The notes: generated by a model from the sequence alone, not told the origin. 8,143 bases of DNA from Nostoc sp. GT001 (GCF_030382115.1 NZ_JAUDRJ010000003.1:1449364-1457506); one strand, 5' to 3'; shown: positions 1-6,021, numbered from the stretch's first letter. Made by a program: numbers and translations.

Positions 1-39
1 CTTATTCTTGACGAACTACACCCACATCTACAGAGATTG

Positions 40-68
40 CTACAAAATCAGTGTTCTGCTTTTTGTAG
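40..68. repeat. 8-bp inverted repeat with 13-nt loop
   Basis: CTACAAAA (40-47) is matched exactly by TTTTGTAG (61-68). The stem is AT-rich and lacks a T-tract after it on either strand, so it is a weak terminator candidate at best. It lies 36 bases past the stop codon of the small minus-strand gene at 104-289 and could form a 3' stem-loop in that transcript. No function can be assigned. Confidence 0.5.
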
Positions 69-103
69 GTCTCCTTATGAGGAAATGCGACTGGGAAGCT
101 CGA

Positions 104-289
104 TCAATTTTGATTTCCTTGTATGTTTTGGATCAGAGGTTGCTGGTTATTTTGAACATTAGTTGAAGAATAGTGGGCGATGACAAATACGGGTAGGGTA
201 AGAGTCAACAGAGCGATCGCAGTTCCCACAATGTCTGCCAAACGTTGGGAATATGTATCGGCATTGGCAGACTGGCTATTTGAATTCAT
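104..289 (-). CDS. small single-pass membrane protein, 61 aa, function unknown
   Basis: The product has a polar N-terminus rich in Asn, Ser and Gln (residues 1-15), a short QRLAD segment, one hydrophobic stretch at about residues 20-39 (IVGTAIALLTLTLPVFVIAH) that should span the membrane, and a polar Asn/Gln-rich tail. There is no cysteine and no cleavage site, so an anchored small protein is likelier than a secreted one. A HIP1 octamer lies inside the frame (213-220), which is common in resident cyanobacterial genes. The start is the only ATG giving the whole polar head; no clear Shine-Dalgarno sequence precedes it, but this is common in cyanobacteria. The composition looks like a real protein and the QRLAD plus TM pattern resembles small conserved cyanobacterial hypothetical proteins, but that is from memory and not verified. 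I do not recognise a function. Confidence 0.6.
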   Translation of the reverse strand: MNSNSQSANADTYSQRLADIVGTAIALLTLTLPVFVIAHYSSTNVQNNQQPLIQNIQGNQN

Positions 290-1110
290 ACAAAATTGAA
301 GTTCTTCGTAACACTGTGTAGGTTGACTCTCTGAGTGAGAGTATTAATGCTATTTTAGCTATTTTTAAACTGTAAAATGTGTAGCATTCTACAATTTAAA
401 CCAGTTATACAACTGTCATAGTAGCCTTTTTATACATGGACTTCTTAATACAAAGTTACAACTAAACAAATCATGTTTTATTTTGTAATTAATATTTTCA
501 GATGTTTCCCTGTATGGTGTAACGGGTTGCATACGCAAAGCCAACTTTGACAGCATCATAAGTTACATTTTTTCGCTGATTAAAGATTAATTAGCAAAAC
601 ATATTTATCCGATACTTCATGATTATAACATCCTATAAAGCCTTTGATAAGGTCATTTTACTGGAATTGCTAATTTGTGATACAGGACACAAAACCGCAA
701 TTGCACTGAATATCTCTCCGTGCTTTTGGTTGTTATGTAGTAGTTATACTCAAAAATATTTGACGCCAGAGAAGAAATAGGTAGGAATGATTTTTGTAAC
801 CAATGATAACTATCGAATAAATACAGATACATCAACTGTATGAGGCAGAATGGATTCAGTGGTATCACTAAATAAATATTTAATAATTTAAATTTTAAAA
901 TCTGTGTAATATCACAACCATTTTGTCAATCTACATAAAGGTAGAGTAAACAAGTTTGAGAAGATGGACTAGAGGTGTAGTTAAGTTATTACCAAACTTT
1001 CCCCATATCTGAACAAAATACCCAATCCCAATTTCCAGATCCTAAATCCGTATAACTTTTTGAATAAATCAAAATCTAAGACGAAAAATTGTATAACAAA
1101 TTAATCAGCT
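290..1110. other. AT-rich region of about 820 bases without a convincing gene
   Basis: Both strands were read. The one longer open frame (minus strand, 653-868) has low-complexity composition rich in Tyr, Leu, Phe and Ser, no start signal and no recognised motif, so it is not called. The stretch must contain the promoter of the small gene at 104-289, but no pair of -35 and -10 boxes stands out. A loose TTGTAT (407-412) and TAGAAT (386-391) pair on the minus strand has a short 15-base spacer. No tRNA, known riboswitch or small RNA was recognised. Confidence 0.6.
326..342. repeat. 6-bp inverted repeat upstream of the small membrane gene
   Basis: ACTCTC (326-331) and GAGAGT (337-342) are exact inverted copies around the 5-base spacer TGAGT. 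It lies about 37-53 bases before the ATG at 289, so it would form a small hairpin in the 5' leader, or be an operator for a dimeric regulator. There is no direct evidence for either role. Confidence 0.4.
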
Positions 1111-1142
1111 AAAAAAACCGCCCCTAAATATAATAGGGCGGT
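1111..1142 (-). terminator. Rho-independent terminator for the aspA-DUF362 direction
   Basis: On the minus strand the sequence reads ACCGCCC (1142-1136), a 12-base AT-rich loop, GGGCGGT (1123-1117), then T residues to 1111. This is a 7-bp GC-rich stem directly followed by a seven-T run, the classic intrinsic terminator form. It lies about 170 bases after the stop codon of DUF362 exon 2, so it is the first good stop signal for that transcript. The plus strand has no T-run after the stem, so it acts in one direction. Confidence 0.85.
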
Positions 1143-1274
1143 ATGGTTAAGCAATCGGAGGGTAATTACAGATTACTCTGCTAATAAATGAAATTGCTGT
1201 AACGACGTTTGCACTAAATTGAGGATTGGCCACAAGAGGCAGAGGGGAAAGACTTACTGCTACCTCTCCTCGGT

Positions 1275-1294
1275 CACTGAGCGTAGCCGAAGTG
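1275..1294. repeat. probable dispersed palindromic repeat
   Basis: The 20-mer beginning CACTGAGCG and ending CGAAGTG has complementary ends (CACT/AGTG) and partly complementary arms. It resembles the short CACTTCG...CTCAGTG sequences scattered between genes in Nostocales genomes. It sits 20 bases downstream of the DUF362 stop codon, inside the 3' untranslated region. Only one copy is visible here, so its repetitive nature is from general knowledge and not shown by this window. Confidence 0.45.
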
Positions 1295-1313
1295 CTGCTC
1301 CCCTGCTTCTTCC

Positions 1314-1741
1314 TCACTCCCTTCCATAAACACTGATTGGTTCCTTGATAAATCGGGTGTAAAGATGCTTAAACGTAGACTTAATGACGCGGGGCATACC
1401 AAAATCAATGGGCATTAACTTGTCTGGTAGCCGCCAATCTTCTATTTTTAATAAGTCAGGATTTAAATGCGGAAACTCAATGGCAGCAAGTTCTGGACAA
1501 ACTCCTAGCCTTTGAGAAGCTGCAACTGTGGGCACTTGTTCAGGAGAAACATTGAGGATTTCCACCATTGCCCGATCTAAGGCAAATATATCTGATGCGG
1601 CTGCTAAAATGCCCAGTTGGCGAGGTTCCCCGTTACTGGGGCCATTACCTTCATGACCGATGATGCCATCTAATATGGTTAAGTCAGGGTTAATCGCTCT
1701 GGCAGTTTCTACTAACATTTCACCAAATCTATTTGCGTCTT
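1314..1741 (-). CDS. DUF362-family protein, exon 2 (C-terminal 142 codons)
   Basis: This is the downstream half of the gene begun at 4513. Joining base 1741 to base 3970 gives codon 182 as AAA (Lys) and the continuous peptide EAGKDANRFGEMLVETARA, which reads like an uninterrupted DUF362 protein. The exon carries the conserved part with LTILDGIIGHEGNGPSNGEPR and ends in a TGA at 1314-1316. An internal ATG at 1716-1718 could give a 134-residue fragment, but it lies in the middle of the domain and has no obvious ribosome site, so I regard it as coding only after splicing. A few Cys residues are present but no clustered 4Fe-4S motif, unlike some DUF362 proteins. Molecular function is unknown. Confidence 0.85.
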
Positions 1742-1743
1742 GG

Positions 1744-1820
1744 TTGAGTCGATGGGGGATATTATTCCCCGCACCTCTCAGTTAAATCTGGGCGTGCGAC
1801 TTTCACCGCACCCAGCTTCC
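1744..1820 (-). ncRNA. group II intron domains V and VI (catalytic core and branch site)
   Basis: Domain V (about 1819-1783) reads AAGCTGGG, then TGCGGTGAAAGTCGCACG, then CCCAGATTT. The AGC triad, the GAAA tetraloop and the CG bulge are visible. Domain VI (about 1781-1744) has outer arms TGAG/CTCA and an inner stem GGTG-C-GGGG against CCCC-CATC. An unpaired A in CGACTCA (at 1749) is the likely branch-point nucleotide, 8 nt from the inferred 3' splice site if that A is counted as the first. The core starts about 8 bases after the maturase stop codon, as is usual for domain IV ORFs. Confidence 0.88.
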
Positions 1821-1827
1821 GATGTTC

Positions 1828-3408
1828 TTAGCTTGCGCCTTTGCTCATGTGCTTGTAATCGTGGCAACTCTCATGAATTGCTTCAAGATTATTGTTTTTC
1901 CAGTTGGCGTGATTTCCGTCGATGTGATGCAGGTGAACCCGTTCTTCATCGATGAACTTTAAGCCGCAGGATGCACATCTATGGTTTTGCTTTTTGAGAG
2001 CAACAGAGGTTTCGCTGTCGTAGAGTCTACTATTACGTTCGCTCCAATAGGCTGTATCTCCGTCGTAGGGTGATTTAGTTCCCTTGACGGAAATGTGTTT
2101 GTTTTCGGAGTAAGGAACCTTTGGGAATGCTTTATCTAGTAATTTCTTGCTAGAGTGGCGGTTTTGCTTGGTTTCCTTGTTGAATACCTTAAACGTTCTT
2201 GTTTCGATGTGGTATAACGAGTTTCTTGACCCGTCCATCTTGCAGAACTTATGGTAATTTCTCCAACCTCTAACTACCGGGGCTAACTTCTCCGCCTTTG
2301 TGGTAGCACCATAATTCGAGTTGTTGACGATGTGTTTTACTTTCTTACGAAATGCTTTGAAGTTGTCCGTTGAAGGACTACATCTGAACTTTCCATTTTT
2401 CTGGACTTTGAAGTGCCAGCCGAGGAAGTCAAACCCATCTGTCGCGGCGGTAACTTTGGTTTTCTTTTGGCTTACATTCATTCCGCGTTTGCGGAGGAAC
2501 TCGCTGATTCTTTCAAGTATTTCTGTTGCATCGTCTTCGGGTCGGAGTATAATAACCATGTCATCCGCGTATCGGATTGATGGTTCGACAATGCTCCCTT
2601 TTGGGGTATTGTCTTTGATTTTCCTACCTTGCTTGTAACAGTTGTGGTATCGATGGATACTCTCAATCCCGTTGAGCGCGATGTTAGCTAGTAAAGGGCT
2701 GACCACTTCCCCTTGAGGGGTTCCCTGTTCGGGGAACTCTAGGTTAACTCCCGCCTTGAGGCATCGGAAAATTCCGAGTTTCAAGCCTTTGGGGGCGATG
2801 AGTTCGTCCATTATTGCTGAGTGGTTAATCCTGTCGAAGCATTTTTCGATGTCGAGTTCGATTACTCGTTTTTCTGTTCCGTTGCAGTGAGATTTGAGGT
2901 TATCAAAGATGTACTTTTGTGCATCGTGGGCAGAGCGCCCTGTTCTGAACCCATAACTCCTCGCATGGAAGGTTGCTTCGTGTGCTGGTTCAAGTGCATA
3001 TTTTGCTAAGCATTGCCAGGCTCTATCCGCAATGGTTGGTATTTTAAGCATTCTGGTAGTTCCGTCCTTTTTTGGGATAGGAATTTCCCTTAGTCCTTGA
3101 TGCTTCCAATTTCCACTGTTCATTTTCAGTAGTCCTTCAAGGTTGAAGCGGTCTTCAAATGAGAGGGATTTCTTACCATCAATACCCGCCGTCTTTTTGC
3201 CAGCATTTAGCTGAGATACAAGTCTAATTGCAAGAAATCGAGCCGAGGTGGATTTCATAATAAGCTTTTGGAGTAACCGAGCTTTCCGCTTGTCTCCAAC
3301 AAGAACCGCTTTATACACGCGCTTTTGAAGGCGGAATAGATTTCGGCGGAATTTCTTCCACGGTAGGGCTACCCAAGATTCACTAGTTTTGTAACTGTGT
3401 CTAATCAT
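1828..3408 (-). CDS. ltrA: group II intron reverse transcriptase/maturase with HNH endonuclease
   Basis: The 526-residue protein helps the intron RNA fold and splice, and copies it into DNA during homing. An N-terminal RT0/RT-N region (about 10-70) is followed by the RT fingers and palm: ELDIEKCFDRINH (184-196), GTPQGEVVSPLL (229-240), and the catalytic YADD (280-283). FLGW (328-331) and the thumb/maturase X domain with GWRNYH (381-386) follow. The C-terminus is a full HNH endonuclease: CASC (478-481), HLHHIDGNH (492-500), NNL (506-508) and ESCHDYKH (513-520). No motif is missing and there is no internal stop, so the protein looks active. The start ATG at 3408 follows a weak purine-rich GAAGAGA. 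It lies in domain IV, is read in the same direction as the host gene, and is probably translated from unspliced RNA. No HIP1 site occurs in it. Confidence 0.95.
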   Translation of the reverse strand: MIRHSYKTSESWVALPWKKFRRNLFRLQKRVYKAVLVGDKRKARLLQKLIMKSTSARFLAIRLVSQLNAGKKTAGIDGKKSLSFEDRFNLEGLLKMNSGNWKHQGLREIPIPKKDGTTRMLKIPTIADRAWQCLAKYALEPAHEATFHARSYGFRTGRSAHDAQKYIFDNLKSHCNGTEKRVIELDIEKCFDRINHSAIMDELIAPKGLKLGIFRCLKAGVNLEFPEQGTPQGEVVSPLLANIALNGIESIHRYHNCYKQGRKIKDNTPKGSIVEPSIRYADDMVIILRPEDDATEILERISEFLRKRGMNVSQKKTKVTAATDGFDFLGWHFKVQKNGKFRCSPSTDNFKAFRKKVKHIVNNSNYGATTKAEKLAPVVRGWRNYHKFCKMDGSRNSLYHIETRTFKVFNKETKQNRHSSKKLLDKAFPKVPYSENKHISVKGTKSPYDGDTAYWSERNSRLYDSETSVALKKQNHRCASCGLKFIDEERVHLHHIDGNHANWKNNNLEAIHESCHDYKHMSKGAS

Positions 3409-3636
3409 TTTCTCTTCTAGAGTTTGTGTATTCTGAACACCTCAGACCAATTACGGTCTGTCCTACCCGAATTGTGGGGATTCCTCCGCTCGTCTGGGCT
3501 ACTTGGGGAACGAAAAGCCCCTAGACCCACAACTCGTTTTTATTCGTTCCCTCGGAGAGATTGATTGTTCCGTTAGATGTAGCCAATTCGATTCCTAGAT
3601 TCCCTTGACTCTTGCCGATTTCCCGGAAAATGTTCG

Positions 3637-3643
3637 GCGGGAA
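3637..3643 (-). other. EBS1 exon-binding sequence of the intron
   Basis: Minus-strand TTCCCGC is the exact reverse complement of the seven exon bases GCGGGAA (3976-3970) just before the 5' splice site. It lies about 326 bases into the intron, a suitable place for the domain Id3 loop. A tentative EBS2 (CTATG, 3724-3720) could pair with CATGG in the exon (3983-3979) with one G-U pair, two bases away from IBS1. Confidence 0.8.
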
Positions 3644-3910
3644 TGAACTCTAGTGGGGTCAGGGGTTTTTGCGTTGCGCCCTGCCCTGGACTAAATCGCT
3701 TTTCTAGGCTCTGTTTCATCATAGGAACTCCCTATTAGCGCCAGTGTCAACCCGCAACGGCTGTCTGATTGCGCCCTGTTCCCAGCTTCACCCTCCAGAA
3801 ACCGAGTCTGGTCGGTGTGGGCAGATAAGGAGTCAATTCTGAGTCTGAATGACAGGACTTGCACCTGCATCAATCCGAGAGTTCAGCCTTTAGTGTCAGT
3901 AATCTGCTGA

Positions 3911-3940
3911 CGGACTGGATTAGTTATGTACGGACTGGAT
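3911..3940. repeat. 10-bp direct repeat within intron domain I
   Basis: CGGACTGGAT occurs at 3911-3920 and again at 3931-3940. Both copies lie within 60 bases of the intron 5' end. They may be alternative pairing partners in the domain I stem or a small internal duplication. Confidence 0.5.
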
Positions 3941-3969
3941 ACCGTGATTCACTAATCAACGAATCGCAC

Positions 3970-4513
3970 TTCCCGCTTCCATGTGCCACCAAGCTTTCAT
4001 TTTGCCGGGGACGCAACCAAATAGGTTTTTTACGCCCAGTGTTAATGTCAACTGGGCATGTGATTTAATTTTCGGTAGGTTAATCACTACGTCTGCTTCC
4101 ATTGCTTCTTTAGACAGTCGCAGATGGTTAAAATTTTCACTGACGGTTTGGTAACGCTGACCGTGAAAATCGATGATGGGAAGATTGAGTTCTTCTAGAA
4201 TTGGCAGATAGCCATTTGCTATTGCTACGCCCTTGGCACTTCCAAAAGCAGGACTATCGCCCAAAAATGGTTTACCGCCAACCTCAATTACCATTTGGGC
4301 AACTTCATAAACTAGTTCGGCACGGGTGATACACTCTTTACCAGGACGCGATCCTGTAAGTAGATTTGGTTTGAGTAAAACGCGATCGCCTTTTTTTACA
4401 AACGCTGCTATTCCTCCGAAAGGTTCCAGCAGCGTGACTAAGGATTCTCGTAAAGCCTCTCGTTTGTAAGATGTAGCCCGAATGAGACTAACAGCTGGTT
4501 TTTGAGTCTGCAT
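3970..4513 (-). CDS. DUF362-family protein, exon 1 (N-terminal 181 codons plus 1 base)
   Basis: Exon 1 starts at ATG 4513 and runs to GGA A at the intron boundary. Without splicing, translation would read four intron codons and stop (185 aa). Spliced to 1741-1314 it gives 323 aa. DUF362 signatures include VLLKPNLL (about 45-52), FLGDSPAFGSAKG (about 83-95), and INLPKIKSHAQLTLTLGVKNLFGCVPGK in the second half, a strongly conserved block just before the insertion point. DUF362 proteins have no settled biochemical role. No signal peptide or membrane segment is visible, so it is probably cytosolic. It lies 86 bases downstream of aspA on the same strand, suggesting cotranscription. The leader just before the ATG is pyrimidine-rich on the mRNA strand and has no Shine-Dalgarno sequence. 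A HIP1 octamer lies at 4382-4389. Confidence 0.88.
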
Positions 4514-4515
4514 GG

Positions 4516-4599
4516 TAGGTAGGGGATAGGGAATAGGGGGGAGGGAACAGGCAATAGAGGATAGTAACCTATAACCTGTAACCCATAACCCATAACCTA
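4516..4599. repeat. tandem heptamer array, 12 units (STRR type)
   Basis: The whole gap between aspA and DUF362 parses without slippage into 84 bases, 12 units of 7. From 4516 to 4564 come seven purine-rich units such as TAGGTAG, GGGATAG, GGAATAG and GGAACAG. From 4565 to 4599 come five units TAACCTA, TAACCTG, TAACCCA, TAACCCA, TAACCTA. The array begins two bases from the DUF362 start codon and ends at the aspA stop codon. This matches the short tandemly repeated repetitive sequences known from filamentous cyanobacteria. Confidence 0.9.
4522..4545 (+). other. predicted G-quadruplex motif in the heptamer array
   Basis: The plus strand reads GGGG-ATA-GGG-AATA-GGGGGG-A-GGG, which satisfies the G3+N1-7 four-run pattern. 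It is on the template strand for DUF362, 9-32 bases upstream of its ATG, so a quadruplex would form in DNA rather than in that mRNA, whose leader is C-rich. Whether it forms in the cell is unknown. Confidence 0.55.
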
Positions 4600-6021
4600 T
4601 TATTCTGTTTTGAGTGGTAAGATACCACTCATTTGTTCTAGATTTAACACTGTGGCTAAATCTGTTTCACTCATTAATCCTCGTTCTAAAACAATTTGCC
4701 GCAGAGATTTACCAGTTTCTAAGGATTCGTTAGCGATCGCTGCGGCATTTAAGTAACCGATGTGGGTATTTAGTGCCGTTACTAAAGCTAAACTGCCTTC
4801 GGCATAAGCTAAACAACGTTCGCGATTGGCAGTAATTCCCTCAATGCAGCGTTCGGTGAGTGCGGCGATGGTATTACCGAGAATTTCGATACTGTGAATT
4901 AGGTTATAGGCAATCAGCGGCATCATCACATTTAGTTCTAATTGTCCGGCTTGTGCGGCTAATGCGATCGCACTGTCGTAACCCATCACCTGAAAACACA
5001 CCATTGATGTCATCTCTGCCATGACTGGGTTATATTTCCCTGGCATAATCGAGGAACCGGGTTGCACTGGGGGCAGTTGAATTTCTTTCAAGCCTGTTTT
5101 TGGCCCCGAATCCATCAGCCGCAAATCATGAGATATTTTGACTAAATCCTGGGCTAAGTTGCGTAAAGCACCAGAAACATTCACAAATGGCGCCATACTC
5201 TGCATAGCTGCCATGAGATGGGATGTAGGTTCTAGAGGAGTTTCAATCAATTCTGAAAGAACTTCTACCACACGGGCGCGATACAGAGGATGAGTATTTA
5301 ACCCCGTTCCGGCTGCACTACCTCCTAAACCCAGCACCATCAAATCTCCAGAGGCGGTGTAAATCCGGTTTTGATGTTCTGTAAGGATGTGCGCCCAAGC
5401 CCGAAAATTCTCACCTAAACGCACGGGTACAGCATCTTGTAAGTGGGTTCTGCCAGATTTGACGATATCTTGAAATTCTACAGCTTTGTTTTCTAAGGCA
5501 GCGATCGCACCATCTATTGCTGGGTGTAGTGTCTTAGATAATGCCAATAATCCACCAATGCGAATTGCGGTAGGAATCACATCATTGGTAGACTGTCCAT
5601 AATTAACGTGGTCATTGGGACTAACACGTTTATAATTTCCCTTTTCTTCACCGAGTATTTCTAAAGCGCGATTTGCTAAAACTTCGTTGAGATTCATGTG
5701 GTGGGACGTTCCAGCACCCGCCTGATAAACATCCACAACAAATTGATCGCGGAACTTCCCAGCTAAGATTTCATCAGTTGCTTGCACAATTGCCTGACTA
5801 ATATCTTGGGGAATGCAATTTAGTTCTCCATTCACAATTGCTGTAGCTTTTTTTATTATCAATCCAGCATCTACGTAAGTAGCTAGAGGCTTTATCCCAC
5901 TAATAGGGAAATTTTCGATTGCCCGCAGTGTTTGAATACCATAATAAACGCTACTAGCAATTTGGCGATCGCCCATCGAATCGCGTTCGATGCGGAATTG
6001 AGAGTCTGTGTGTTCAGTCAT
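4600..6021 (-). CDS. aspA: aspartate ammonia-lyase (aspartase), fumarase/aspartase superfamily
   Basis: The 473-residue cytosolic enzyme is predicted to convert L-aspartate to fumarate and ammonia as a homotetramer. The superfamily blocks are in order: QAGAGTSHHMN (100-110), YGQSTNDVIPTA (141-152), GRTHLQDAVP (190-199) and the catalytic loop GSSIMPGKYNPVMAE (322-336), which carries the base-serine. PVMAE after the loop favours aspartase over class II fumarase, which usually has PTQCE. Length is normal. Oddities are His at the third position of the usual SxNMN block, and Tyr for Val in GKVNP, so substrate should be regarded as likely, not proven. Start ATG 6021 leaves 131 bases to the divergent pgsA; no Shine-Dalgarno is clear. 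DUF362 follows at 86 bases. Three HIP1 octamers lie in the frame (4733, 4964, 5501) and one near the start (5965). Confidence 0.88.
   Translation of the reverse strand: MTEHTDSQFRIERDSMGDRQIASSVYYGIQTLRAIENFPISGIKPLATYVDAGLIIKKATAIVNGELNCIPQDISQAIVQATDEILAGKFRDQFVVDVYQAGAGTSHHMNLNEVLANRALEILGEEKGNYKRVSPNDHVNYGQSTNDVIPTAIRIGGLLALSKTLHPAIDGAIAALENKAVEFQDIVKSGRTHLQDAVPVRLGENFRAWAHILTEHQNRIYTASGDLMVLGLGGSAAGTGLNTHPLYRARVVEVLSELIETPLEPTSHLMAAMQSMAPFVNVSGALRNLAQDLVKISHDLRLMDSGPKTGLKEIQLPPVQPGSSIMPGKYNPVMAEMTSMVCFQVMGYDSAIALAAQAGQLELNVMMPLIAYNLIHSIEILGNTIAALTERCIEGITANRERCLAYAEGSLALVTALNTHIGYLNAAAIANESLETGKSLRQIVLERGLMSETDLATVLNLEQMSGILPLKTE

Larger units (their letters stand above)
1742..3969 (-). 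mobile_element. group II intron with ORF, 2228 nt, sense-oriented in DUF362 gene
   Basis: On the minus strand the element begins GTGCGATTC (3969 downward), matching the GUGYG 5' consensus. It has an ORF-bearing domain IV and ends with domain V and domain VI (about 1819-1744). The 3' end at 1742 was chosen because only this end restores the DUF362 frame. The exon sequence directly upstream (GCGGGAA, 3976-3970) is perfectly complementary to an internal TTCCCGC (3643-3637), which is the expected EBS1-IBS1 pairing. The encoded protein has RT, maturase and HNH domains, so the intron should be able to splice and home to an intron-less copy. The ribozyme looks like type IIB and the protein like the chloroplast-like lineage common in cyanobacteria; both class calls are inferences. 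Confidence 0.92.
3409..3969 (-). ncRNA. group II intron domains I-III and start of domain IV
   Basis: These 561 bases before the maturase contain no gene but are dense in stem-loops, as expected for ribozyme domains I to III. Examples are CAGACC/GGTCTG (3443-3448 with 3455-3460), probably at the base of domain IV, and GATTC/GAATC near the 5' end. The 5' end GTGCG and the EBS1 at 3637-3643 are placed here. Exact domain limits cannot be set without folding or a covariance model. Confidence 0.85.

Noticed and set aside
381..392. GTAGCATTCTAC as an NtcA-type site
   Set aside because: The spacing between GTA and TAC is 6 bases, not the 8 required by the NtcA consensus. It is only a small palindrome.
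653..868. 71-residue minus-strand open frame
   Set aside because: Its composition (Tyr, Leu, Phe, Ser runs) is what AT-rich noncoding DNA gives. It has no ribosome site, motif or neighbour support.
903..916. TGTGTAATATCACA as a CRP-type site
   Set aside because: The half-sites are two bases too close for the 16-base CRP palindrome, and no gene starts suitably near.
924..929. Minus-strand TTGACA as -35 box for the small membrane gene
   Set aside because: No acceptable -10 box follows at 16-18 bases (CACAGA-like only), and it is about 640 bases from the start codon.
1716..1718. Internal ATG as start of a separate 134-residue protein
   Set aside because: The peptide is the second half of a DUF362 domain and joins exactly to exon 1 when the intron is removed. 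There is no ribosome site.
2321..2638. Open frames on the plus strand opposite the maturase (also at 1740-1955 and 2821-3009)
   Set aside because: They are antisense shadows of a clear reverse transcriptase gene and show no protein family features.
2478..2666. 62-residue minus-strand frame inside the maturase gene
   Set aside because: It overlaps the YADD-containing RT palm in another frame, so it cannot be independent coding sequence with any support.
3691..4068. Open frames on both strands across the intron 5' end (3691-3873 minus, 3859-4068 plus)
   Set aside because: They lie in the structured ribozyme domain I and over the DUF362 exon. The bases are explained by RNA structure and the real gene.
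4516..4599. CRISPR array
   Set aside because: Units are contiguous 7-mers without unique spacers and there are no cas genes.
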